A stretch of DNA of 45,310 bases, from NCBI GenBank assembly GCA_029851945.1, contig JARKUZ010000076.1:1-45310 (forward strand). The letters run 5' to 3'. Under the pieces are notes generated by a model. The model ran no database searches, had not been told where the DNA came from, and saw only the letters and a list, made by a program, of their open reading frames with translations. Source of the DNA: Terrisporobacter sp. GTDB lineage: Bacteria > Bacillota_A > Clostridia > Peptostreptococcales > Peptostreptococcaceae. Position numbers and translations under genes: made by a program. Positions 18,071-25,875 of this stretch are shown here, piece by piece. The first letter of the stretch is position 1; every line of letters starts with the position of its first letter.

Positions 18071-18100
18071 ATTATAATTCCCTTTAGTTATGTAACTAAA
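18071..18100 (-). promoter_or_regulatory. Promoter and palindromic operator of the thiamine-type ABC operon
   Basis: On the minus strand -35 TTAGTT (18094-18099), a 17-base spacer and -10 TATAAT (18071-18076). An 18-bp palindrome TTTAGTTATGTAACTAAA (18083-18100) covers the -35 and part of the spacer, the classic position for a repressor. No TPP riboswitch sequence is visible in the leader. Confidence 0.6.
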
Positions 18101-18320
18101 ACTATTTATAAGGATATCATAACACATTGTTAAGTTGTAATTAAGTATTTAGAAAAGAAAATATTAACAATAACTTTAATTATAAAGTATTATATTTTGA
18201 GATTTTTTAATCTTTCATATTCTTAAGGTTAAATTTATGGCAGAAATTAAATATATAAACTATTATTAAAATATATCTTTATTTAAATTAGTTTTGGATA
18301 TTACTTATGTGGGGGAGCTT

Positions 18321-19508
18321 ATGAAAAAAGAAAAGAAAAAACTAAAAAAATTTAATTCATTTGATTTATTAGATGCTGAAATTTTAGAAGAGTATTTAAG
18401 TAAAATGGCCCTTGAAGGATGGATGATAAGTGATATAGGAAGAACGTTTTTAACTTTTGAGAAATCTACACCAAAGGTTATTAAGTTTTTTGCTGATATT
18501 ACAACAAAGGATTTAGTAGGTGATAACTATATTCCTACTACTGATTATATAAATTCTTTCAAAGCAAAAGGGTTAGAGCATGTTTGTGGTAATGATGACT
18601 TTCAAATTTTTATAAAGAATGATGCTAAAGGTACACTAGAAAGAAGAAAGTTGAAGTTTACCAGAGTATTTAAGAACGAATTTTCACAGCTAATTTCAAT
18701 TATATTCATTTTTATGCCATTACTTTTAAAAAATAATTCATTTTTGGATGATTCATTTATTACATTTATATCAGATAAATATTTTATACTATTGATGATT
18801 TCCGTGGTTATTATATTAGTACTAAATTTATGTTCTACTATACTAAAAATAATCAAGTATATAAAAGTAGTAAAAGTAAATAATGATAATTTTAATCATG
18901 GAAGAAATTTTAAAATTAGAGATATATTATTAAAGGTTATAAACTCTAATTTTATCTTATTTGTAATGACTTTATCCATAACATTATTAAATCCTAATGG
19001 AGATATGGGAGGATATACTTCAAAGAATGAACTACCTATGTCTTTAGAAGATTTTGATGTAGAAATTCAAGAAATAAGACAATGTGATCTTGCAAAGACC
19101 TCATCACCTTTTGCAAAATATATATATGGTACTGATAATACTTATAAAGAGGTAGTTACAAAGGTATACGATGAAGAAAGTAATAGTTATTACGATGAAT
19201 ATAGTGAAGAATATTCAGCATCACTGTCTTACACTGTTTTCAAAAGTAAATATGATAAAATTATAAATAAAGCTTTAGATTCTATTTTAAGGTCTTATGA
19301 TAAATTTAGATTGGATTATGAAAAGTCGGATGATGCACGAGAATTAAAAAAATGGGGGGCAAAAGAAATTTATACAATTAATGCTTGGGATGAGAAGGTA
19401 ATAGTTTATAGTGATAAGATTCTAAAAATAAGTGGAGATATTGAATATAATGAAAAAAATATAAATATAATTAAAGATAAAGTCTTAAATGGAGTTAACT
19501 TTAAATAA
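18321..19508 (+). CDS. DUF2812 domain membrane protein
   Basis: I start at the ATG giving MKKEKKKLKKF, which directly follows GGGGGAG; a TTG 27 bases upstream is less likely. It has 395 residues. The N-terminal 100 residues match DUF2812 (FNSFDLLDAEILEEYLSKMALEGW, then FADITTKD). Transmembrane helices follow at about 120-170 and near 210-230, then a long hydrophilic C-terminal part. DUF2812 proteins are often encoded with PadR regulators, but none is next to this gene. Function unknown. Confidence 0.75.
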   Translation: MKKEKKKLKKFNSFDLLDAEILEEYLSKMALEGWMISDIGRTFLTFEKSTPKVIKFFADITTKDLVGDNYIPTTDYINSFKAKGLEHVCGNDDFQIFIKNDAKGTLERRKLKFTRVFKNEFSQLISIIFIFMPLLLKNNSFLDDSFITFISDKYFILLMISVVIILVLNLCSTILKIIKYIKVVKVNNDNFNHGRNFKIRDILLKVINSNFILFVMTLSITLLNPNGDMGGYTSKNELPMSLEDFDVEIQEIRQCDLAKTSSPFAKYIYGTDNTYKEVVTKVYDEESNSYYDEYSEEYSASLSYTVFKSKYDKIINKALDSILRSYDKFRLDYEKSDDARELKKWGAKEIYTINAWDEKVIVYSDKILKISGDIEYNEKNINIIKDKVLNGVNFK

Positions 19509-19537
19509 CTTTAATATATTTTTGAAATAATAATATA

Positions 19538-19565
19538 TTGACAATAGAAATAAATATTATAAAAT
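19538..19565 (+). promoter_or_regulatory. Promoter of the glycine riboswitch transcript
   Basis: Perfect -35 TTGACA (19538-19543), a 16-base spacer and -10 TAAAAT (19560-19565), about 25 bases before the first aptamer. Confidence 0.6.
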
Positions 19566-19589
19566 AGAGTTAATAAATCAAATATAATC

Positions 19590-19808
19590 GGATGAGGATA
19601 ATCTTAGACATTACTTAAATGTAAGGCCGAAGAAGCAAAAGGAAGAACTTAATCTTATTCTTTCTTGAAACTGACAGGCAAAAGGAAGATTATCTGACGA
19701 AGCTTTGGAGAGAACGGATAACCGTCGCCTACGTGGCCATAACCAACTGGCAAAAGGACAGAGTGATAAGACGCTTTTTTAGTGTACTTATTACTCTGTC
19801 CTTTTTTA
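19590..19808 (+). ncRNA. Tandem glycine riboswitch with terminator
   Basis: Aptamer 1 (about 19597-19694) has P1 GATAATCTT/AAGATTATC, GGCCGAAGAAGCAA and CTGACAGGCAAAAGGAAG. Aptamer 2 (about 19700-19766) has TTTGGAGAGAACGG, CGTCGCC and AACTGGCAAAAGGACAGAG. These are the gcvT-element landmarks. The linker is short, as in known tandem glycine switches. The 3' strand of aptamer 2 (AAAAGGACAGAGTGATAAG, 19752-19770) is also the 5' arm of a terminator whose other arm CTTATTACTCTGTCC ends in T6. Ligand binding should therefore prevent the terminator: a glycine-ON switch for the gene that follows. Only weak landmarks distinguish the aptamer 2 P3 region, so its ligand preference is inferred. Confidence 0.88.
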
Positions 19809-19854
19809 TTTGATTAAAATGATAAAAGTTTTTAGAGTAAAAGGAGATAAAGTT

Positions 19855-21159
19855 ATGAGAATGATGTTAGTAGGAGCAGGAGCAGTAGGAGAGTCAATAC
19901 TTAGAATACTGCAAAGTAGAGAAAATCATAAGGAGTGGTTAGACTTTGTTTTAGTTGCTGACTATGATTTAGATAGAGCTAAGGAAGTTGTAAATAATTT
20001 AGAAAATATATCTAAAGAAAAAGATAAATTAAATAAAGAAAATGAATCTGATAAGGACAATGAAAGATATTATGTACCTATAAAAGTTGATGCTAGAAAT
20101 AAAGATGAGATGATAAAGTTAATAAAAGATTATAAGATAGATTTCGTAATGGATGGAGCAGCACCATTTGTCAGTAATCAAATATTTGATGTAGCTTACG
20201 AAGGTGGTGCAAATTATGGAAGTATGGGTACTTGGTCAGTTCCTATGGATAACCCAAAGTTTGGTTTAGGAATTGAAAATAGTTATACAGAGCCTATGAC
20301 TAAGTATAATTTTGACAGACATGAAGATTGGGCTAAGAAAAACCAAATGGCTTGTATCTGTATGGGAATAGATCCAGGAGTAGTTAATGTCTTCGCAAAA
20401 TATGCAGCAGAATATGAATTTGATGAATTGCATGAAGTTCATGTGAAAGATGGTGGAAACTTAGAAATACCAGGAGCTAAAGAAAATGATATAACTTTTG
20501 GGTTTAATGTATGGACAGTTTTAGATGAAGTAATGAATCCTAATGTTGAATATGACAAAGAAAAAGGTGGATTTATAGTAGAAGATGCCTTTAGTGGAGA
20601 AGAAGTTTTTAATATGCCAGAAGGTGTGGGAGAAAATACTCTTATAAAGGTAGAACATGAAGAAGTAGTAACTATGCAAAGATATTTATCTAAATATGGG
20701 CTTAAAAAAGCTACTTTTAAAATTGCCCTAGACCCTTCTCTTATAAATGCTCTTAAAGTAATAGATTCATTAGGTCTTAGAAGTATACATCCAGTAGATG
20801 TGGGAGGAGTAAAAGTAGTTCCTAGGGATGTAGTAGCAGCTTGTGCACCTCAACCAAAGGATATTGGTGATGAAATGATAGGAATGATGCTTGTTGGAGT
20901 TCATTGTGTAGGTATAAAAGATGGTAATAAGAAGGAAATATTCATGTATCAGCCTTTTGAAAATCAACAATCTATAAAAGATTGGGGAATGCAGGCAGTT
21001 GTTGCTCAAACAGGATTTGGAGCAGCACTTAGTATAGAACTTATTGGAAGGGGAATTTGGAGTGATAAAGGAGTATTTTCGCCAGAATATTTTGATCCAA
21101 TGCCATATTTAAATCTTATGAAAGAAACTGGATTTAGATATGAGATGGTTGAAATTTAA
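19855..21159 (+). CDS. Saccharopine dehydrogenase-like NAD(P)-dependent oxidoreductase
   Basis: I start at MRMMLVGAG because AAGGAG lies 8 bases upstream. It has 434 residues. The N-terminal Rossmann fold has VGAGAVG (GxGxxG) at about 6-12 and acidic VADYD after the second strand. The saccharopine dehydrogenase-type middle (GMGIDPGVVNVFAKYA-like: CMGIDPGVVNVFAKY) and a long C-terminal domain follow. A charged Lys/Glu-rich insertion is at about residues 50-75. Relatives include saccharopine and carboxynorspermidine dehydrogenases. The reaction here is unknown. It sits directly behind the tandem glycine riboswitch, which suggests a role in amino acid breakdown or glycine-linked metabolism rather than lysine biosynthesis. 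Confidence 0.78.
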   Translation: MRMMLVGAGAVGESILRILQSRENHKEWLDFVLVADYDLDRAKEVVNNLENISKEKDKLNKENESDKDNERYYVPIKVDARNKDEMIKLIKDYKIDFVMDGAAPFVSNQIFDVAYEGGANYGSMGTWSVPMDNPKFGLGIENSYTEPMTKYNFDRHEDWAKKNQMACICMGIDPGVVNVFAKYAAEYEFDELHEVHVKDGGNLEIPGAKENDITFGFNVWTVLDEVMNPNVEYDKEKGGFIVEDAFSGEEVFNMPEGVGENTLIKVEHEEVVTMQRYLSKYGLKKATFKIALDPSLINALKVIDSLGLRSIHPVDVGGVKVVPRDVVAACAPQPKDIGDEMIGMMLVGVHCVGIKDGNKKEIFMYQPFENQQSIKDWGMQAVVAQTGFGAALSIELIGRGIWSDKGVFSPEYFDPMPYLNLMKETGFRYEMVEI

Positions 21160-21252
21160 AATTAAAATGAAGTAATAAAATTTCTATAAATTATAAAATA
21201 AAATTAAAATAATTATTGTATTAAAAAATAAAATATGCTAAACTTTTACAAA

Positions 21253-21296
21253 ATAAACGAACTATAATTTTAAAAAGCAAATTAATTATCGGTAAA
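21253..21296 (+). promoter_or_regulatory. Possible PurBox pair upstream of adenine deaminase
   Basis: ATAAACGAACTAT (21253-21265) matches the PurBox consensus AWWWCCGAACWWT at 12 of 13 positions. An inverted weaker copy, AATTATCGGTAAA (21284-21296, about 10 of 13), follows after 18 bases. The arrangement resembles PurR sites, but the region is extremely AT-rich. Confidence 0.25.
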
Positions 21297-21366
21297 ATAA
21301 AAAATATATATATAAAAATATTAATTTATTATATTCGGATAAATGTATTGTAAAAGGAGTATAAAT

Positions 21367-23097
21367 ATGCAAAAGAATGATCTTAAAAAGTTAATTGATG
21401 TAGCATCAGGAAAAGTTCCAGCTGATATAGTTATTAAAAACTGTAAAGTAGTGGATGTTTATAATGGAATTATAATAGATGGAGATATAGCTATAAGTGA
21501 TAATTTAATTGCTGGTGTAGGGAGTTACGAAGGCAAAGAAGTAATAGATGCTAAAGGTAAATATGCAGCCCCAGGATTTATCGATAGTCATATACATATA
21601 GAGTCATCTTATGTTTCTCCAGAAGAACTAGGGAGACTTATAGTACCACATGGTACAACTACTATTATTGCTGATCCTCATGAAATAGCTAATGTATGTG
21701 GTTTTACAGGGATAGATTATATGCTAAAAGCATCAGAAAGAACTGCTTTAGATATTAAAATGATGTTACCGTCATGCGTGCCAGCTACACCATGGGAACA
21801 TTCAGGTGCAGTAATAGAAGCAAAAGATATGGTAGAACCTATGAAAAGTGGTAAACTTCATGGATTAGGAGAGTTTATGAATTTTCCAGGAGTAGTTGAA
21901 GGTCATGATGAAGTATTAGATAAAATTCTTGCGGCTGTAAATGAAGGAAGAGTTATTGATGGTCACAGTCCAGGATTAAATGGAAATGCTCTTAATGCTT
22001 ATGCAGCAGCTAGAATAAAAACAGATCATGAATGTGCAACTGTTGAAGATATGCATGATAGAATATCACGTGGAATGTATGTTATGTTACGTCAAGGTTC
22101 AGCATGTCAGGATTTAAGAAATTTAGCTAAGGGAGTGACTCCTTTTAATAGTAATCGTTGTTTATTATGTGCAGATGATATGCAAACAAAAACTATTTTA
22201 ACTGTAGGGCATTTAGATAATAGTTTAAGAATATGTGTAGAAGAAGAAATTGATCCTATTATAGCTATTAGAATGGCAACTTTAAATGCGGCTCAATGTT
22301 ATAATTTAGAAGATAGAGGAGCAATAGCACCAGGATTAAAAGCAGATATAGTTCTTTTTGATAATCTTAAAGATTTTAATGTGGATAATGTTTTAATAGA
22401 TGGAAAAGAAGTGGCAAAGAGTGGTGAATACAAGTTACCAATATCATTCTATGACCCTTCATCAACAAAAGGTAGTTTCCATGTAAAAGATTTTTCTAAA
22501 GATAAATTAAAATTAACTATTAATTCAGATAAAGCCTATGCAATTAATATACTACCTGGTGGTGTAGTTACTAGTAAAGAAGTAGTAAGTATCTACAGAG
22601 ATGAAAATAATGAGTTTGTTTATAATAAAGAAGAAGATGTAGTTAAAGTAGCAGTAGTTGAACGTCATCAAAATACTGGAAATGTAGCAGTTGGATTATT
22701 AAAAGGTTATGGAATAAAAGAGGGAGCAATAGCACTTTCCATAGCTCATGACTCACATAATATTATAGTTGTCGGTGTAAATGATGATGATATGGCTTAT
22801 GCTGTAGAAGAATTAATAAACCAAGGTGGAGGTATCATACTTGTAAAAGATAAAGAAGTAATTGAAAGTATGCCAATGCCAATAGCTGGTCTTATGAGTG
22901 ATAAAAGTGGTGAATGGGTAGCAGATCGACTTGCGAGTATACATGAAATAGCTCATAAAAATCTTAGTATTAATTATACTGTTGAGCCAGTTATGACACT
23001 TTGCTTTATGTCTTTAGCAGTTATTCCAGAACTTAAAATCACAGATATGGGATTATTTGATGTGACTGAGTTTAAATTTATATCAATTGAAGCATAA
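21367..23097 (+). CDS. ade: Adenine deaminase
   Basis: This 576-residue amidohydrolase converts adenine to hypoxanthine and ammonia (purine salvage). The start follows AAAGGAG; an in-frame ATG 24 bases upstream lies before that site. The metal motif HIH is in GFIDSHIHIESS (His75, His77), followed by VPHGTTTIIADPHEIANV, IDGHSPGLNG, LCADDMQTK and the C-terminal adenine deaminase domain with NTGNVAVGLLKGYG and GGGIILV. Length and motifs match Bacillus AdeC. It is about 200 bases behind the riboswitch-controlled gene, with no terminator seen between them, so read-through from the glycine switch is possible. Confidence 0.95.
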   Translation: MQKNDLKKLIDVASGKVPADIVIKNCKVVDVYNGIIIDGDIAISDNLIAGVGSYEGKEVIDAKGKYAAPGFIDSHIHIESSYVSPEELGRLIVPHGTTTIIADPHEIANVCGFTGIDYMLKASERTALDIKMMLPSCVPATPWEHSGAVIEAKDMVEPMKSGKLHGLGEFMNFPGVVEGHDEVLDKILAAVNEGRVIDGHSPGLNGNALNAYAAARIKTDHECATVEDMHDRISRGMYVMLRQGSACQDLRNLAKGVTPFNSNRCLLCADDMQTKTILTVGHLDNSLRICVEEEIDPIIAIRMATLNAAQCYNLEDRGAIAPGLKADIVLFDNLKDFNVDNVLIDGKEVAKSGEYKLPISFYDPSSTKGSFHVKDFSKDKLKLTINSDKAYAINILPGGVVTSKEVVSIYRDENNEFVYNKEEDVVKVAVVERHQNTGNVAVGLLKGYGIKEGAIALSIAHDSHNIIVVGVNDDDMAYAVEELINQGGGIILVKDKEVIESMPMPIAGLMSDKSGEWVADRLASIHEIAHKNLSINYTVEPVMTLCFMSLAVIPELKITDMGLFDVTEFKFISIEA

Positions 23098-23162
23098 TAA
23101 AGGTGATATAAATTAATATACACAAGAAGGTAATAAATTAAAATTTATAATTATAGATAACG

Positions 23163-23208
23163 AATTAAATAATTTAATAGAATTAAATAATTTAATAGAA
23201 TTAAATAG
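23163..23208. repeat. 18-bp tandem repeat
   Basis: AATTAAATAATTTAATAG occurs twice in a row (23163-23180 and 23181-23198), followed by a partial third copy. It is a non-coding, AT-only microsatellite-like stretch after the ade gene. Confidence 0.85.
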
Positions 23209-23211
23209 CAT

Positions 23212-23243
23212 AAAGGACTATGAATTAAAATCATAGTCCTTTT
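23212..23243 (+). terminator. Terminator after ade
   Basis: AAAGGACTATGA and TCATAGTCCTTT form a 12-bp stem around ATTAAAA-type loop bases, followed by a short T run. Confidence 0.8.
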
Positions 23244-23327
23244 AATGTTTATAGTAAATCATATGAATCAATATCCTTAGTAATTTTTTTGCTAAAATAT
23301 TTGACTAATAAATAATCAATACTAAGA

Positions 23328-23786
23328 CTACTCAATATCATCTTCATCCATATCTAATTCTTTTTCAATCTTATCTTGTTTTCTTTTACTAAAATAATAT
23401 AAAAGATAATTAATACCACCAAATCCAATTATAAAAGTTAAGTAGGAAGTTATAATCGATTTTGTATCCTTTTCACCACTTAATATAACAAAAATAACAA
23501 TGTAGAATATTCCACCAAGTAAAGTATTTTTTATGATTTTCTTACCAGAATCTTTATCCTCACCGTAAAGGTTATTTCCAATTCTCATATTACAAATAAG
23601 ATTGTAGAAACCAATTCCTACTAAACATAAAAATTCAACAATGTATTGACTAAGTGGAGCTTGTAAAAAGAATTGTTGAACTAACACTGATATAAGCAAT
23701 GCGTAAACTAATAGTTGATATCCATCGCTTTGAATTTTTCTTCTTTGACTTATAACTCTTTCATCTTGATTTTTAATATTTTTCAT
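23328..23786 (-). CDS. DUF6773-like small membrane protein
   Basis: I start at MKNIKNQDERV; GGAGG lies 7 bases upstream, inside the last codons of the XRE gene. It has 152 residues with a short charged N-terminus (QDERVISQRRKIQSDGY), then four predicted helices, and an acidic C-terminus. The pattern matches the DUF6773-type membrane proteins that are encoded with small XRE regulators in clostridia. The two genes are separated by two bases and clearly co-expressed. Function unknown; these pairs behave like autoregulated membrane modules. Confidence 0.75.
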   Translation of the reverse strand: MKNIKNQDERVISQRRKIQSDGYQLLVYALLISVLVQQFFLQAPLSQYIVEFLCLVGIGFYNLICNMRIGNNLYGEDKDSGKKIIKNTLLGGIFYIVIFVILSGEKDTKSIITSYLTFIIGFGGINYLLYYFSKRKQDKIEKELDMDEDDIE

Positions 23787-23788
23787 TT

Positions 23789-23983
23789 TTATTCCTCCCA
23801 AAACAAATCATCTAAGGTTTTACCTAAAGCCTTACATATTGCAATACAAAGTTTTAGAGTAGGATTATAGTTTCCTGATTCTATTAATCCTATAGTCTGC
23901 CTTGTTACTCCTACTGCTTTGGCTAAATCATCTTGTTTCATGTCACATTCGATACGAGCTATTTTCATTTTTTTATTCTTCAT
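23789..23983 (-). CDS. Small XRE-family transcriptional regulator
   Basis: This 64-residue single-domain helix-turn-helix protein contains KIARIECDMKQDDLAKAVGV followed by TRQTIGLIESGNYNPTLKL and CKALGKTLDDLFW, the typical short YgzD-like regulator. It starts behind AGGAGG. A strong promoter overlapped by a palindrome lies directly upstream, so it very likely represses its own operon with the following membrane protein. Confidence 0.9.
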   Translation of the reverse strand: MKNKKMKIARIECDMKQDDLAKAVGVTRQTIGLIESGNYNPTLKLCIAICKALGKTLDDLFWEE

Positions 23984-23995
23984 ATAAACCTCCTT

Positions 23996-24033
23996 ATATT
24001 ACGTAGTATATGATAAACTTAACAAAAAGTCAA
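23996..24033 (-). promoter_or_regulatory. Promoter with overlapping operator of the XRE operon
   Basis: On the minus strand -35 TTGACT (24028-24033), a 17-base spacer and -10 TATACT (24005-24010). The near-palindrome ATATTACGTAGTAT (23996-24009; one mismatched pair, centre TACGTA) covers the -10, as expected for autorepression. Confidence 0.75.
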
Positions 24034-24107
24034 TTATATATTGCATTATGTTTTATAAAAGTGCCATATTTTAATATAATAATGATATTAGAAAAAACTT
24101 TTATAAC

Positions 24108-24148
24108 AAAAAAGTAGGGGTATCCTAACTGATATACACCTACTTTTT
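24108..24148. terminator. Bidirectional terminator
   Basis: AAAAAGTAGG and CCTACTTTTT form a 10-bp stem with an additional inner GTAT/ATAC pairing. It most likely ends the leftward small membrane protein gene at 24228. Confidence 0.7.
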
Positions 24149-24227
24149 CATCCCATTATATAAATATTATGAATAAATTAAATATAAAAAACTATGATCA
24201 AATATTGATATATTGTTTTTTATATAT

Positions 24228-24494
24228 TTATATTGATCTTTTTTCAATTAAGTTTAATACCACTATCTTTGTAATTACCCATAATATTAAGGTAACTATT
24301 CCACATATAATTCCTATTTTCATGGTATAAGCCATAGCACAAACACCTGCCAATATGCAAATAAGCCAACTTATAGGACTATATCTAAATTCTGAATATT
24401 TCATATCGTGAAGTTTATCATATGCATATACTCCTAATCCAAATAGTATAAATACTACTCCTACTACAGTTCTTACAATTTCAACTGTATTCAT
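24228..24494 (-). CDS. Small membrane protein, three helices
   Basis: This 88-residue protein has hydrophobic helices at about 7-25, 42-58 and 60-80 and a basic C-terminus. The start follows a strong GAGGGGGG site. It is monocistronic with a terminator downstream. I do not recognise a family. Confidence 0.6.
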   Translation of the reverse strand: MNTVEIVRTVVGVVFILFGLGVYAYDKLHDMKYSEFRYSPISWLICILAGVCAMAYTMKIGIICGIVTLILWVITKIVVLNLIEKRSI

Positions 24495-24792
24495 AATATC
24501 CCCCCTCTTAATTCTTATAATTAATTACTTAGATAGTATCATAATTATTTCAAATATATACAAGAAGTTCATTATTTATAAAATTATATATTTTTGATTT
24601 AAATTATAACAATTACGTACTTATTTTTATTATAGTATTATTCTAACTCATTTATTACCATTTACATAAACTGTGGTATTCTTAACTACTTAAATTTTTT
24701 AGTTGGTAAATTATTTAATAAGATTTATAATATAAGAAGTTTATAATTTTTATATGTTGAGAAATAATAAATCTTTCTAAAGGAGAATTTCA
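24495..24792. other. Intergenic stretch without visible features
   Basis: About 300 bases of very AT-rich DNA between two divergent small membrane protein genes. Apart from the ribosome sites at both ends I see no riboswitch, RNA gene or convincing operator. Confidence 0.5.
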
Positions 24793-25074
24793 TTGAAAAA
24801 AAACATAAATAATAAATTGATTCAAAAATTAATAATAAGCTTACAAATACTTTATGTTTTATTATTTTTTGCAACAAGTAATATAAATAATATCTATTAT
24901 ACATTTGGAGCAAGCATAATAATAAGTATAATAAGCTTAATTTTAAGTATGATAAATGCTATAAATAAAGGTAATTTTAACGTTTTATTTATATTAATAA
25001 GTATTGCTGAAATTTTACTTACTGTATTCATATACCTTCTTCCAGAAGCGGGTATGCCTGCTCCAATTAGATAA
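24793..25074 (+). CDS. Small membrane protein, TTG start
   Basis: This 93-residue protein has a basic N-terminus and three hydrophobic helices (about 12-28, 36-54 and 64-83). The TTG start has AAAGGAG 7 bases upstream. It ends in the short hydrophilic PEAGMPAPIR. No family recognised. The lipoprotein gene follows after about 70 bases. Confidence 0.55.
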   Translation: MKKNINNKLIQKLIISLQILYVLLFFATSNINNIYYTFGASIIISIISLILSMINAINKGNFNVLFILISIAEILLTVFIYLLPEAGMPAPIR

Positions 25075-25147
25075 TTTTAATTGGTAGTAAATTTAATGTT
25101 ATTACACGAAGTAAACTTTGATTAAGAATATTATGAGGGATATTAAT

Positions 25148-25624
25148 ATGAAAAAAATATATTTAACAATAATTATTATATCATTATTAATGCTTGTAGC
25201 TTGTACTTCCATAGAAAGTACGGATTTAAGTAATATCAAAATAGATAATATATTATTAGGGCAAGCCATTGATAATGTAGATTTATCAAAATATAAACTA
25301 ACAGATGAATATGATAATGAATATAACTATACATTTAAAGGGCTACAACTTAAAACTAATGATAGTAATAATATAGATAAAATATGGATCAATATGATAG
25401 AGTATGATTTTTTATCTATAGATAAGGAAAATAAATTTGAAAATATAGACCAAATTACAGATATATTAGGGTCTAATTATAAAGAATATTGGTATGATAA
25501 AGAGCAAGGGCTAAAATCTCATGAATACATAGATAGTGAAGCAAAAATTAAAATAAACTTTGTGTATAATGGCTTATCTAATCAAGAAAAAGAACTTGTA
25601 TGGGCAATATTAGAAAGTCTGTAG
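25148..25624 (+). CDS. Small lipoprotein of unknown function
   Basis: This 158-residue protein starts at MKKIYLTII, preceded by a GAGGG site. It has a signal peptide with the lipobox LVAC and then an acidic, Asn/Asp-rich secreted domain. Two in-frame ATGs further upstream lack a good site. I do not recognise the domain. A terminator follows at 25718. Confidence 0.65.
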   Translation: MKKIYLTIIIISLLMLVACTSIESTDLSNIKIDNILLGQAIDNVDLSKYKLTDEYDNEYNYTFKGLQLKTNDSNNIDKIWINMIEYDFLSIDKENKFENIDQITDILGSNYKEYWYDKEQGLKSHEYIDSEAKIKINFVYNGLSNQEKELVWAILESL

Positions 25625-25717
25625 TATTATTAACTAAAAATAATAAGAAATAACAGTAGTGTTTTCTTTAATGAAATACTATACTAACAAATTAATATAT
25701 AGTGAATTAAAATAAAT

Positions 25718-25765
25718 AAGGCTATCTTTTTGATAATTAAGATTATTAAAGATAGTCTTTTTTTA
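25718..25765 (+). terminator. Terminator
   Basis: AAGGCTATCTTT and AAAGATAGTCTT pair (one G-U) around an 18-base loop with some internal pairing, followed by T7. Confidence 0.75.
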
Positions 25766-25875
25766 TTTAATACACAGTATAATTATACTTATATAAAAAT
25801 AATATTTATTATCAAGAAATATTATATCTTAGGGATATTATCATAAGCACATAAAACATTAAAAAGGGGGATTTT

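Noticed and set aside
18043..18293. TPP riboswitch before the thiamine-type operon
   Set aside because: I looked for the CTGAGA and the late conserved TPP segments on both strands and found neither.
24725..24913. A 62-codon frame on - over the small membrane protein at 24793
   Set aside because: No ribosome site; the + strand gene has AAAGGAG before its TTG start and clear helices.
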